Source of the DNA: Candidatus Rickettsiella isopodorum
GTDB lineage: Bacteria; Pseudomonadota; Gammaproteobacteria; Diplorickettsiales; Diplorickettsiaceae
DNA: 64,000 nucleotides
Reading direction: 5' to 3'
Assembly: GCF_001881495.1 (NCBI RefSeq)
Contig: NZ_LUKY01000033.1
Location: forward strand, 519,533-583,532
Shown: positions 52,555 to 61,003 of the stretch, one piece after another
Position numbering within the stretch: the stretch's first letter is position 1
Layout: every line of letters begins with the position of its first letter
Program-made: the position numbers and the translations under genes
Notes under the pieces: model-generated
Told to the model about the DNA's origin: nothing
The model's input: the letters and a program-made list of their open reading frames with translations, nothing else
Databases searched by the model: none

Positions 52555-53178
52555 ATGCTTGATTACAAAAATTTTATCTTTATATTCTTTTTTTTATTAG
52601 GGGTTTCGCCGAGTAGTGCCAAAATCGTTGAAAAACCGTTTAATGACATTATTGCTGGATGTGAGCTATGTCACGGTATCCAAGGAAATTCCACGGTCAA
52701 TGAAAATTGGCCAAAATTGGCGGGTCAGAATGTTAATTATTTAATGAAGCAAATGCGAGATTTTCAACCCAATGTGAAACTTGGGCGTGATAATCCAATA
52801 ATGAATTCATTAATTGTTGCATTGTCGGAAAAAGAAAAAATCAAAATAGCGAACTATTATGCACGTTTGTTAGGAACTATTGATACTGCACAGGTCCATT
52901 TACTTTCTTTAGGGCAGAGAATTTATCGTGGCGGAGATTCAAATAAAGAAATACCTGCTTGCTTAGCTTGTCATGGACCTGCGGGCTTAGGAAATCCTCC
53001 GGCCGGATTTCCTCGTTTAAGTGGACAACATGCTCGATATATTGTTACGCAATTAAAAGCATTTCGTGACGGTAAGCGCAATAATGATAAGCATCAGATG
53101 ATGTCAATAATTACCAAAAAAATGAATGACACAGAAATTATCGCCGTATCAAATTATATTTCAGGTTTATATTCTTAA
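52555..53178 (+). CDS. Cytochrome c4, diheme
   Basis: Periplasmic electron carrier with two heme c domains: C36-E-L-C39-H40 and C136-L-A-C139-H140. Axial Met candidates follow in each half. The N-terminal 22 residues are a signal peptide ending at S-S-A-K. 207 residues. It may feed electrons from the cytochrome bc1 complex to terminal oxidases. Confidence 0.95.
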   Translation: MLDYKNFIFIFFFLLGVSPSSAKIVEKPFNDIIAGCELCHGIQGNSTVNENWPKLAGQNVNYLMKQMRDFQPNVKLGRDNPIMNSLIVALSEKEKIKIANYYARLLGTIDTAQVHLLSLGQRIYRGGDSNKEIPACLACHGPAGLGNPPAGFPRLSGQHARYIVTQLKAFRDGKRNNDKHQMMSIITKKMNDTEIIAVSNYISGLYS

Positions 53179-53291
53179 CAGTTATGGGGTAATATTTTCA
53201 TGCTCCGTAGTTATCAACAGACACATTCCATAATGAGTTGCACAGGAGCACCGAAAATCTCGAGTAATAGGACTTTTTGCGATCGATATTA

Positions 53292-55094
53292 TTATTTTTT
53301 ATGAAAAATGAATAAGCCTGTGTTAATTGCTTGGTTGTCTTGTTGGCGCCCTACTACATTAGTATATTTTAATAGTGTTAACTCATTTTTTTTAGCTAAT
53401 TCTCTGACATAAATTTCAGCGTGTTGATAACGGCCGTTTGTTTGCAAAGTGTATGAAGAAATAATTCCATCGGCAAGCTCAATAGAAAAGGCGAAGAGGC
53501 CATTAGTCGCTAAACGAGGCATTATTTTAGCGAAAAACTCATTAAGATTGCCAAAATATACTAAGGTATCTATACACAAGATAAGATCAAAATAGTCTTT
53601 TAATTCAGCTACGCCATTTAAGATATCGTTTTCTATCAAAATATCATAACAGGCTTTTTCTTTAGCTTTATTGAGCATATTACGTGAAATATCTATACCG
53701 GTTATTTTTTTTGCAATATCAATAAAGGACTGTCCACTAAGGCCCGTGCCACAACCTAGATCGAGTAAGTTATATTGTTTATTCTTCAAGAAAGGATTTA
53801 ACTGCTCTCGCAATAATTTAGGTGTTTTATAGAGTAAAATATTTTGTAAATGTGCATCAAATTGAAAGGCATAGTTATCAAATAAATTTTTAATATATTC
53901 TAAGGGGGCACTGTCCGGTATAGATTGTTGGGTGAGGGCACTGACCATATAATTGGCAATGGCGTGTTTATGGGTCAAATTTAAAATAGTTTGATAATGA
54001 GTTAAAGCAGCAATACGATCATTTAGCTTTAGATAAATGGCCGCAAGATTACAATAGGCATCTATTTGTTGATCATCTATAGTCAAAATTTTTTTTAAAT
54101 CGATTATGGCTTCATTTAAATGACCAGTTAACATTAAGCTATGGGCGCGGTTAAAAAGTGCTTCAACATCTAATGGCTCTAAATTTAGATATAAAGAATA
54201 ATGCCATATAGCTTCTTTGAATTGATTAGCTTGGAGTAAAGTGGCTGCAAGATTATTTCTGGCTGTTTTGTGTTTAGGATCGATAACCAATGCACGTTTG
54301 AAATAATCAATCGCTACGTCTGGCCGCTCTTTTTTTAACATTAAGGCAGCAAAATTATTTAATAGGTCTACTGAGTTTGGATCCAGAACGAGGATTTTTT
54401 CATAATGATAGTGGACCTTTTCTAAATCTTGATCCTGCCAGTAAATATTCGCGAGTTGCCAATGTGCCGGAATAGAATTTGGATGTAAGCTCAATACATT
54501 TTTGAATTGTGTTAATGCCGTCTTTTTTTCTTGTTGAGCTAAAAATACTAAGCCTAGATTAAAATGTGCTTCCAGGTAATCCGGTTTTAGAACAACAGCT
54601 TGTTTATAATGTTGACATGCGGTATTTAATTGATTTTGTTTATAAAATAAGCCAGCTAAATTATTATGAGCTTCAGCATATTCTGGGTTTAAATGCAAAG
54701 CAGCTTGATAATGTGTTAAAGCAAATTCAAATTGATTAGTTTTTTTAAAAGCATTTGCTAGATGAAGATGAAAACGTGCAGAATTAGGTTGGAGAGATAA
54801 AGCTTTTTGTATCCAAGCGATCGCGACCTCCCATTGTTGGAGCTCACTAGCAAGCAACCCTAAAGCATGAATAGTTTCTACATGGTCGGGTTGTTTACTT
54901 AATATATATTCATAGCTATCTTTAGCATATTTTATATCGCCCAATGCATGAGCCTCTAAAGCTTGTTGAAACAATACCTCAGCGGAGAGTTCTTCTTCAG
55001 GCTGAGGGGGTTGTTTCATTTCATTGCCAGATATCAAGATCTGGTTTGAGTTTAATAGAGAATTTTGATCGCCGCGCGCGTTGTTTTCATTCAT
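53292..55094 (-). CDS. TPR-repeat protein with C-terminal methyltransferase domain
   Basis: A 600-residue fusion. From about residue 45 to 385 there are about ten tetratricopeptide repeats with the W/Y-x-x-A/G-x-x-x-x-x-A pattern (for example A-E-A-H-N-N-L-A-G-L-F-Y). The rest is a class I SAM methyltransferase with L-D-L-G-C-G-T-G-L-S-G near 440. The TPR part probably recruits the target. The ATG at 55094 is chosen over an in-frame TTG four codons upstream. It overlaps the sixA end by 8 bp. The target is unknown. Confidence 0.88.
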   Translation of the reverse strand: MNENNARGDQNSLLNSNQILISGNEMKQPPQPEEELSAEVLFQQALEAHALGDIKYAKDSYEYILSKQPDHVETIHALGLLASELQQWEVAIAWIQKALSLQPNSARFHLHLANAFKKTNQFEFALTHYQAALHLNPEYAEAHNNLAGLFYKQNQLNTACQHYKQAVVLKPDYLEAHFNLGLVFLAQQEKKTALTQFKNVLSLHPNSIPAHWQLANIYWQDQDLEKVHYHYEKILVLDPNSVDLLNNFAALMLKKERPDVAIDYFKRALVIDPKHKTARNNLAATLLQANQFKEAIWHYSLYLNLEPLDVEALFNRAHSLMLTGHLNEAIIDLKKILTIDDQQIDAYCNLAAIYLKLNDRIAALTHYQTILNLTHKHAIANYMVSALTQQSIPDSAPLEYIKNLFDNYAFQFDAHLQNILLYKTPKLLREQLNPFLKNKQYNLLDLGCGTGLSGQSFIDIAKKITGIDISRNMLNKAKEKACYDILIENDILNGVAELKDYFDLILCIDTLVYFGNLNEFFAKIMPRLATNGLFAFSIELADGIISSYTLQTNGRYQHAEIYVRELAKKNELTLLKYTNVVGRQQDNQAINTGLFIFHKK

Positions 55095-55701
55095 GTTTGG
55101 GCTCAATAAAAAAGAGTAGCTTTCCTTGTTGAGTTAATAAATCATCCCAATTGATGATATCAAAACTTAATGAAATGACACCTGCGGTAGGTAGAATAAT
55201 AGAGTGTGTACTCGGACATAGCTTATGGGCTAAGCAACTCAATGTAGGATTATGGCCTATTATGAAAACGTGGTTAGATAAATTCTGTGATGAAATTGAT
55301 TTTAAAATAGCTTCCGTATCGCCAGAGTAAAGTATGGGACTAAGATTAATGAGTTTTGGATTTATTTCTAGCTTTTTGCAAAGAAGCTGAGCTGTTTGTA
55401 CCGCACGTTTAGCTGGACTACACAGTATACGCTTCGTACGTAAGTTTTTGTCTGTGTTGCTGCTCAACTCGCAATCTTCATGTAGGTTAATACACTCTGG
55501 TTGCTTCGTTTTTGTGCCGCCTTGCGAAAAATCCAATTGCGGTGAGTATAAATAATCTTGCAAACTTTTTTTTTCTTTTAATTGTTTTACGATACTTTCA
55601 ACTTGATGAAAACCTATTTGAGTAAGCAAACGATCTTTATCACTTTTAAAAACGTGTTGTGGATGGGTTGCGGCATGTCGAATGAGTATTAAGTTTTTCA
55701 T
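55087..55701 (-). CDS. SixA-like histidine phosphatase with internal insertion
   Basis: Histidine phosphatase family: the R8-H9 motif in L-I-R-H-A, C-S-P-A-K-R-A-V-Q-T-A near 94-104 and I-G-H-N-P-T near 145. SixA enzymes dephosphorylate phosphohistidine proteins. At 204 residues it is about 40 longer than usual. The surplus lies between about residues 52 and 93 as a polar, Cys/Asn-rich segment that interrupts the normal helix-strand link. That segment begins with a copy of the dispersed 20-nt repeat, so it looks like an in-frame insertion. Confidence 0.82.
   Translation of the reverse strand: MKNLILIRHAATHPQHVFKSDKDRLLTQIGFHQVESIVKQLKEKKSLQDYLYSPQLDFSQGGTKTKQPECINLHEDCELSSNTDKNLRTKRILCSPAKRAVQTAQLLCKKLEINPKLINLSPILYSGDTEAILKSISSQNLSNHVFIIGHNPTLSCLAHKLCPSTHSIILPTAGVISLSFDIINWDDLLTQQGKLLFFIEPKHE
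55531..55550 (+). repeat. Dispersed repeat, copy 4 (inside sixA)
   Basis: ATCCAATTGCGGTGAGTATA agrees with copy 1 at 16 of 20 positions. It lies at the edge of the apparent in-frame insertion in the SixA-like gene. Confidence 0.5.
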
Positions 55702-55721
55702 AGATTTAGTTTTTACTAGGA

Positions 55722-55840
55722 GATGTCGTTATTTCGCACGATGATGGCCATAAATCGTGGTATTTTCTGCGTGATCAGTATGTTCCCTTACGATACTCGA
55801 AAAACCACGCTTTCTGACTCTCGCTGAATAATGACACATC
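55722..55840. repeat. 119-bp nested palindromic element
   Basis: Three nested inverted repeats share one centre: imperfect outer arms 55722-55737 / 55823-55840, CGTGGTATTTTC / GAAAAACCACG (55756-55767 / 55799-55809), and AGTAT / ATACT (55777-55781 / 55793-55797). The element fills the gap between sixA and hspQ. It looks like a small non-autonomous mobile element or a palindromic interspersed repeat. No transposase is present. Confidence 0.65.
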
Positions 55841-55861
55841 CCCAATGGTAGCGTTATCCAT

Positions 55862-56182
55862 TCAATTGCTATAACGACGGCGATGGTAGACACCATCTTT
55901 AAAGTTATCAAAAAAATAATCTAATTCAGGATGCTCAACGGGATCCAGTGTATCATCCTTAGTTAGATTCATTTCGGCTGCATAAGCATGGTGAACAGAA
56001 CCATGAACTAAAATGTGGTACCAAGGTTGGTTTTTAGGAGGATTTCCAGGAGCATTTTTGCTATACCAAGCGTCATCTCCTTGAAAGCCAGCATCAGCGT
56101 CAACAATGACACCACGATAGCCAAATAAACTATGCTGGACAATTTCTCCGATTCCGAAACGTGCTTTTATAGGCTCCATCAT
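55862..56182 (-). CDS. hspQ: Heat shock protein HspQ
   Basis: Small hemimethylated-DNA-binding / Lon-modulating heat shock protein (106 residues). It has the A-R-F-G-I-G-E-I-V-Q-H-S-L-F-G-Y-R-G-V-I-V-D segment, the P-W-Y-H-I-L-V-H-G motif and a Y-A-A-E-M-N-L segment. It starts at the first of two adjacent ATG codons, with AGGA upstream. It follows xthA by 10 bp. Confidence 0.94.
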   Translation of the reverse strand: MMEPIKARFGIGEIVQHSLFGYRGVIVDADAGFQGDDAWYSKNAPGNPPKNQPWYHILVHGSVHHAYAAEMNLTKDDTLDPVEHPELDYFFDNFKDGVYHRRRYSN

Positions 56183-56192
56183 AACTTAAATC

Positions 56193-56978
56193 CTAGCTGA
56201 TATTTTGATAAGTTGCTATGACAGGGACATGATCCGACGGTTTTTCCCACCGTCTTATTTCTTTATCAATTTCACAAGCAATACATTGGGAAGTTAAGGC
56301 ATTGCTACTTAATATGTGATCAATACGTAAACCATGATTTCGCCGAAAAGCTCCGGCTCGGTAATCCCACCATGTGTAATGACCTGGCTCATTATTAAAT
56401 AATCGAAAACTGTCTTTAAATCCTAAAGCCAATATTGCTTTTAAAGCTTGACGTTCCTCGGGGCTAACTAATACGTTACCTTGCCACATTTGTGGGTCAT
56501 GGATATCTTTATCTTCCGGGGCGATATTAAAATCACCTAGTACGATTAAATAGGGATGGTGGATTAATTCTTGTTGTAAGTAGATTTTTAATTGTTTTAG
56601 CCATTGTAATTTATAAATAAATTTTTCAGAATCTAAATTTGAACCATTAGGCACATAAATATTGACAATACGCAAAGCTCCTATGTTGACTACTAATATA
56701 CGTCGTTGAGTGTCATCAAAATCCGGTAAGAAAGTGACTTCATTTTGCATGGGAATACGACTAATGAAAGCAACACCATTATAAGTTTTTTGACCATTAT
56801 ATAAGACATGGTAACCTGCTTTTTTGAATGGTTCTTCAGGGAAATGGTGGTTTTCAACTTTTGTTTCTTGTACGGCAAGTAAGTGAGGTTGATGTGAGTT
56901 CAGCCAAGTTAAAACATGCTCTAAGCGTACGCGTAATGAATTAACATTCCAAGTTGCAATTTTAAATAATTTGTTCAT
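56193..56978 (-). CDS. xthA: Exodeoxyribonuclease III
   Basis: AP endonuclease / 3' exonuclease of base-excision repair. It shows T-W-N-V-N-S-L-R near residue 8, Q-E-T-K near 37, the catalytic G-D-F-N-I-A-P near 147 and the S-D-H-V-P-V end motif. 261 residues. It overlaps the CDF gene by 4 bp. Confidence 0.95.
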   Translation of the reverse strand: MNKLFKIATWNVNSLRVRLEHVLTWLNSHQPHLLAVQETKVENHHFPEEPFKKAGYHVLYNGQKTYNGVAFISRIPMQNEVTFLPDFDDTQRRILVVNIGALRIVNIYVPNGSNLDSEKFIYKLQWLKQLKIYLQQELIHHPYLIVLGDFNIAPEDKDIHDPQMWQGNVLVSPEERQALKAILALGFKDSFRLFNNEPGHYTWWDYRAGAFRRNHGLRIDHILSSNALTSQCIACEIDKEIRRWEKPSDHVPVIATYQNIS

Positions 56979-58099
56979 TTATAATAAAAAATTTTAATCT
57001 CTGTGATAAATTTTTCTCTCTCTACTATTTTTTTTAACCGAGCTTCTAAATCAACTTGGCTACTCAAAACGAGAGGTAATTTCAAGTCAATAGTGATTTT
57101 ACCGTCTAAATAATGAAAAACTACCGTTTTAATGGCTGTTTCGGGAAGTAAATCATGCCAATGTTGCTGTAAGATTTTTTGTAGGGTATTCCGATCAGGT
57201 AAATTATAAGAGGGATTAATTAATTCATCGTCTTCTGTATCAATATGAACGGTAACATCAGTAATATCTGGGAATGATTCAATCAAACGCTTGTCGACTT
57301 CTTGGCCGATATAATGCCCTTCCGAAACACTAATGGATGGATCAACTAAAACGTGCACATCACAAAAGATAGAACCTGCAATTGAGCGTGTTCGTAATTG
57401 ATGAATGGCTTTTACACCGGGAATTTCTTTTATAAATAATTTAATTTTTTCAGTTTCTTCAATACTAAGCGCAGTATCCACTAATTCGCGAATACTATGC
57501 CAGCCAAAATCCCAAGCTATTTTTAAAATCATTAAACCGACTATAATAGCCGCAACCGCATCCAATTTAGGGAATCCTAGCCAAGCTCCAATCACACCTA
57601 TAGCAACCGCTATAGATGTGGCTGAATCACTCCGATGATGCCAAGCATTGGTCATTAACAATTTAGATTTAATTCGAGTCGCGATGTGTTTTGTCCAGAA
57701 ATAAAGTATCTCATTGAGTAAAACTGAACTCAGTGCAATCCATAAAACAATTTGAGACGGTATGATAATGGCATGGATAGCAGCGATAGTAATAAAAGCA
57801 TTAATAATAATCGCAAATGCCGCAATAGCTAATATTAACGCTAATAAAACGGTAGCCGCTGTTTCGATGCGACCATGTCCATAAGGATGATCTTCATCAG
57901 CTGCTTTATTACCAAATTTTGCGGCAATGATAACGACGCTATCAACAATTAAATCAGATAGAGAATGAACTCCATCTGCTAGTAAACCATGAGAATGACC
58001 AATAATACCAAAGATTATTTTTAGTCCTGCTAATAGGATATTTTTTAATCCTCCCCATAAAGCAATAGAGCGAGTTTGTTCATAGCGGGAAGTATGCAT
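56975..58099 (-). CDS. Cation diffusion facilitator transporter
   Basis: CDF-family metal/proton antiporter. Six transmembrane helices carry metal site motifs H-S-L-S-D (near 45) and H-x-x-x-D (W-H-H-R-S-D near 152), and a cytosolic domain follows. The chain of 374 residues is longer than FieF/ZitB because of an extra C-terminal segment. Zn, Fe or Mn are possible substrates. It starts immediately after the tusA stop. Confidence 0.9.
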   Translation of the reverse strand: MHTSRYEQTRSIALWGGLKNILLAGLKIIFGIIGHSHGLLADGVHSLSDLIVDSVVIIAAKFGNKAADEDHPYGHGRIETAATVLLALILAIAAFAIIINAFITIAAIHAIIIPSQIVLWIALSSVLLNEILYFWTKHIATRIKSKLLMTNAWHHRSDSATSIAVAIGVIGAWLGFPKLDAVAAIIVGLMILKIAWDFGWHSIRELVDTALSIEETEKIKLFIKEIPGVKAIHQLRTRSIAGSIFCDVHVLVDPSISVSEGHYIGQEVDKRLIESFPDITDVTVHIDTEDDELINPSYNLPDRNTLQKILQQHWHDLLPETAIKTVVFHYLDGKITIDLKLPLVLSSQVDLEARLKKIVEREKFITEIKIFYYK

Positions 58100-58327
58100 T
58101 TAACAACTACCTATTTGTATAGCCATGAAAATTTCTCGACATTGTGTACTGCTGGATAGTAAATAATGGCCATGGATACGACACCACGCTGAAATATCAG
58201 ACAGACTCCCTTTATCAGTACAGACAATCTCTAAAATATCTCCGGGCTTTAATGTTTTTACGCGGGCTTGTACTTTAATAACAGGTAAAGGACAGAGCAA
58301 ACGTCGAGCATCTAATTGGTGAGTCAT
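58100..58327 (-). CDS. TusA-family sulfur carrier
   Basis: A 75-residue SirA/TusA-type protein. The persulfide-bearing C12 lies in the C-P-L-P motif (residues 12-15) after D-A-R-R-L-L, the classical TusA signature. It should accept sulfur from a cysteine desulfurase and pass it on. A PP-loop thiolation-like enzyme lies 86 bp upstream on the same strand, suggesting a donor-acceptor pair. Confidence 0.9.
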   Translation of the reverse strand: MTHQLDARRLLCPLPVIKVQARVKTLKPGDILEIVCTDKGSLSDISAWCRIHGHYLLSSSTQCREIFMAIQIGSC

Positions 58328-58413
58328 AATGATTTAGTTTTTGCTGTATCTAAAGTTATTTTATAAAATTAACAGACTTTATTTAAAAAAATAGTTTATT
58401 CAGAAAATACCCG

Positions 58414-59454
58414 CTAACCTGAAATATACCACTTCTTAGGGATTTGATCTGCAGTAAAAGGGTTAACTGTAACGGTTTGGACTGAACCACTCAATGCGTT
58501 AATTTCTAAAGTTACCTTATCATTGGATTTAGCGTCGGTAAAGCGAGCAGAGATTTGTGCTGCAAAATGAATGTATTCAGCAGTAGTTTTACCATCAATT
58601 AAGCTTAAAGGGCCTAAGTGGCTAATAGGTTTTATTGAGGTATATTGATGTTGATAGGTTTCAAGAAAATGATTTTCACCTTCGTCTCGACCAATAATGA
58701 GCTTAAAATCAGGATGGGGTCGTAGATGCCGACCTACCTTAAGTAAGATAACATCCTCAAATTCATAGTCTTTCTTCCCGCGGTGTTTCCAAAGATCTTT
58801 GAGTTTTTGTGTGTAATGACCATTTGTTAAAAAACAACAACCGCCGGCTGGTTGAGCATATTCTTGAAAATTGAATTTTTTTGCTAAATCGAATTGTGGG
58901 CTGCGGCTACGACCCGAAAATCCATAGAGTTTATCACGCTCAACCCAGCCTTCACGCTCTACTAAAGTCGGCGCTAATTGTTTGGCACAAAGTGGCCGCA
59001 ATAAAATATCATCGGCTTTAGATTCATGTGCCACAATAGGCATATTTTTTTTAAGTTGAGATTTTGGTCTTTGACCAATCACTTCTCCGGTAATAATAAA
59101 ATCGAATTGATGTTGCTCCATCCATTGCTTAGCTCGATTCACCATAAAAATTTTACAATCGAGACAAGGATTGAGATGTGCACCGTAACCATATTTAGGA
59201 TTCAAGACTATTTTTTTATATTCCTGAATAATATCAATGATATGTAATTTAATTCCTAGAAGTTCCGCAACCCATAAAGCTTGGTTACGTTTAGGTTTTT
59301 TATGCTGAGAATTACGAATGGCTTGTGTGTGTCCTTCAATACAAAATCCCGTATAAAAATTAATGCCTTCTACATAAATACCTTGTTCTTGAATAACCCG
59401 CACAGCAAGCATAGAATCTAAGCCACCAGAAATCAGAGCAACTGCTTTTTTCAT
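58414..59454 (-). CDS. PP-loop ATPase related to tRNA thiolases
   Basis: A 346-residue enzyme with an N-terminal PP-loop (S-G-G-L-D-S at 9-14), a C97-L-D-C100 pair and a G-G-C-C-F-L-T motif (Cys 206-207). The layout resembles the MnmA/ThiI-like proteins annotated as tRNA methylaminomethyl-2-thiouridylate-type enzymes, and the C-terminal part resembles the DUF814/NFACT-R type domain. It is not MnmA itself. ATG 59454 is chosen over a TTG five codons upstream. The neighbouring TusA is a likely sulfur source. Confidence 0.82.
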   Translation of the reverse strand: MKKAVALISGGLDSMLAVRVIQEQGIYVEGINFYTGFCIEGHTQAIRNSQHKKPKRNQALWVAELLGIKLHIIDIIQEYKKIVLNPKYGYGAHLNPCLDCKIFMVNRAKQWMEQHQFDFIITGEVIGQRPKSQLKKNMPIVAHESKADDILLRPLCAKQLAPTLVEREGWVERDKLYGFSGRSRSPQFDLAKKFNFQEYAQPAGGCCFLTNGHYTQKLKDLWKHRGKKDYEFEDVILLKVGRHLRPHPDFKLIIGRDEGENHFLETYQHQYTSIKPISHLGPLSLIDGKTTAEYIHFAAQISARFTDAKSNDKVTLEINALSGSVQTVTVNPFTADQIPKKWYISG

Positions 59455-59465
59455 AATCGAACCAT

Positions 59466-59750
59466 TCAAAAATTAAATTCAAAATGTAATTGTTGATTCA
59501 GTAGGTTATTTCCACATCGGCCTAAATCTTTGGTAATGGAATTTTCTTCATTGGGTGAGTTTATGGAGGGTCCTCTGATGGGGCCAAACCCGGTGGGCAT
59601 TATACTCGAAGGAGTTTTGGCTTTTCCAGGAGTAAATTTAAACGTAAATGGCTCGCTATTTAAGGGTGCTACTCTATCTGTGTCTAAACTTGAATGACAA
59701 GCTGACAAAAATAGTGAAGAAAAAAGTAATAAAAATTTACTTTTATTCAT
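59466..59750 (-). CDS. Small predicted lipoprotein
   Basis: A 94-residue protein with a signal peptide and lipobox L-S-A-C (C18). The mature part is short, rich in Pro, Ser and Gly, with two copies of a G-P-x-R/S-like motif and two cysteines (C18 and one near residue 82). I know no family for it. AGGAGAG precedes the ATG. It lies 11 bp upstream of the PP-loop gene start. Confidence 0.72.
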   Translation of the reverse strand: MNKSKFLLLFSSLFLSACHSSLDTDRVAPLNSEPFTFKFTPGKAKTPSSIMPTGFGPIRGPSINSPNEENSITKDLGRCGNNLLNQQLHFEFNF

Positions 59751-59833
59751 TTGCTCTCCTAAGAATAATCAATATAGAAGTTTTAACTACTAGCTTTCAA
59801 GCAATTTTAATCAGGCCTATTAAAAAATGTTTT

Positions 59834-61003
59834 TTAGGATGTTAATGCTTGCTCAAGATCATCAATAAGGTCTTGCACCGCTTCTATTCCTACAGATAAA
59901 CGCAGCAGATTCTCGGTAATGCCGAGACGTTCACGAGTTTCTAACGGCAAAGCAGCGTGAGTCATAATGGCCGGATGATCCACAAGACTTTCTACGCAAC
60001 CTAAACTTTCTGCCAGCGTAAATAAACGGCAACGTTGAAGGAAGTGCTGTGTTTCTTCAAAGCTACCTTTCAACACAAAACTAACAATTCCGCCGAAGCC
60101 GTTAAGCATTTGTTTTTTAGCTAATTTATGTTGGGGATGATTTGTTAAACCAGGATAAAAGACTTTTTCGACCTTATGGTGTTGTTCTAGAAACTGAGCA
60201 ATTTTTAATGCGTTTTCACTATGTCTTTGCATGCGTAAGGCTAGAGTATGTAAGCCTCGCAAGGCAAGAAAACTATCAAAAGGACCTTGTATGGCCCCCA
60301 TCGCATTTTGTAAATAGCTTATTTTTTCAATTAATTCAGGATTGTCACCTACTACTACGATGCCTCCGATCATATCGGAATGTCCATTTAAATATTTAGT
60401 GGCAGAATGGACAACGAGATCACAGCCTAATGATAAAGGTTGCTGGATCCAAGGAGTAGCAAACGTATTATCAAGTACAGTGATTATTTTATATTGTCGA
60501 GCAATTTTAACAGCTTGTGCGATATCAACTAATTTTAATAAGGGATTAGTTGGGGATTCCATCCATAACAATTTAGTTTCGGGTTTGATGTGTTGGTTTA
60601 GATTATTTAAATCAGTCATATCGACATATGAAAAATTTAATCCGGATGATCGTTGCTTAATTTGATTAAATAAACGTACTGTTCCACCATACAAATCATC
60701 CATGCCGATAATATGATCACCAGGATTTAATAGTTCTAGTAACGTATTAATAGCCGCCATTCCAGAGGCAAAAGCAAATCCAGCACGACCATTTTCTAAA
60801 TCAGCAATACAACGTTCGTAAGCAAATCGTGTAGGGTTTTGCGTTCTAGAATATTCAAAGCCTTGGTGTACGCCCGGACTTTTTTGCGCGTAGGTCGAGG
60901 TTGCGTAAATCGGCGCTATTAAAGCACCTGTACTTGGATCGGGTATTTGTCCAGCATGGATGCAGCGCGTAGCAAAATCTAGTGTTTTCTTTACTTTTTT
61001 CAT
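59834..61003 (-). CDS. Cys/Met metabolism PLP enzyme (cystathionine gamma-synthase / lyase type)
   Basis: Trans-sulfuration-family aminotransferase fold. The PLP lysine is K203 in H-S-A-T-K-Y-L-N-G-H-S-D. Other marks are Y-S-R-T-Q-N-P-T and the C-terminal S-L-G-C-V-E-S-L-V-D-H-P-A. 389 residues. The sequence does not separate gamma-synthase from beta/gamma-lyase. It overlaps the aminotransferase gene by 4 bp. Confidence 0.92.
   Translation of the reverse strand: MKKVKKTLDFATRCIHAGQIPDPSTGALIAPIYATSTYAQKSPGVHQGFEYSRTQNPTRFAYERCIADLENGRAGFAFASGMAAINTLLELLNPGDHIIGMDDLYGGTVRLFNQIKQRSSGLNFSYVDMTDLNNLNQHIKPETKLLWMESPTNPLLKLVDIAQAVKIARQYKIITVLDNTFATPWIQQPLSLGCDLVVHSATKYLNGHSDMIGGIVVVGDNPELIEKISYLQNAMGAIQGPFDSFLALRGLHTLALRMQRHSENALKIAQFLEQHHKVEKVFYPGLTNHPQHKLAKKQMLNGFGGIVSFVLKGSFEETQHFLQRCRLFTLAESLGCVESLVDHPAIMTHAALPLETRERLGITENLLRLSVGIEAVQDLIDDLEQALTS

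Noticed and set aside
53481..53500. Fifth copy of the dispersed repeat inside the TPR-methyltransferase gene
   Set aside because: Only a GGCGAAGAGG core matches, within coding sequence, which can occur by chance.
55729..55911. 60-codon minus-strand open frame between sixA and hspQ
   Set aside because: It lies across the nested palindrome, overlaps the end of hspQ and has no family-like composition; it is most likely a by-product of the repeat.
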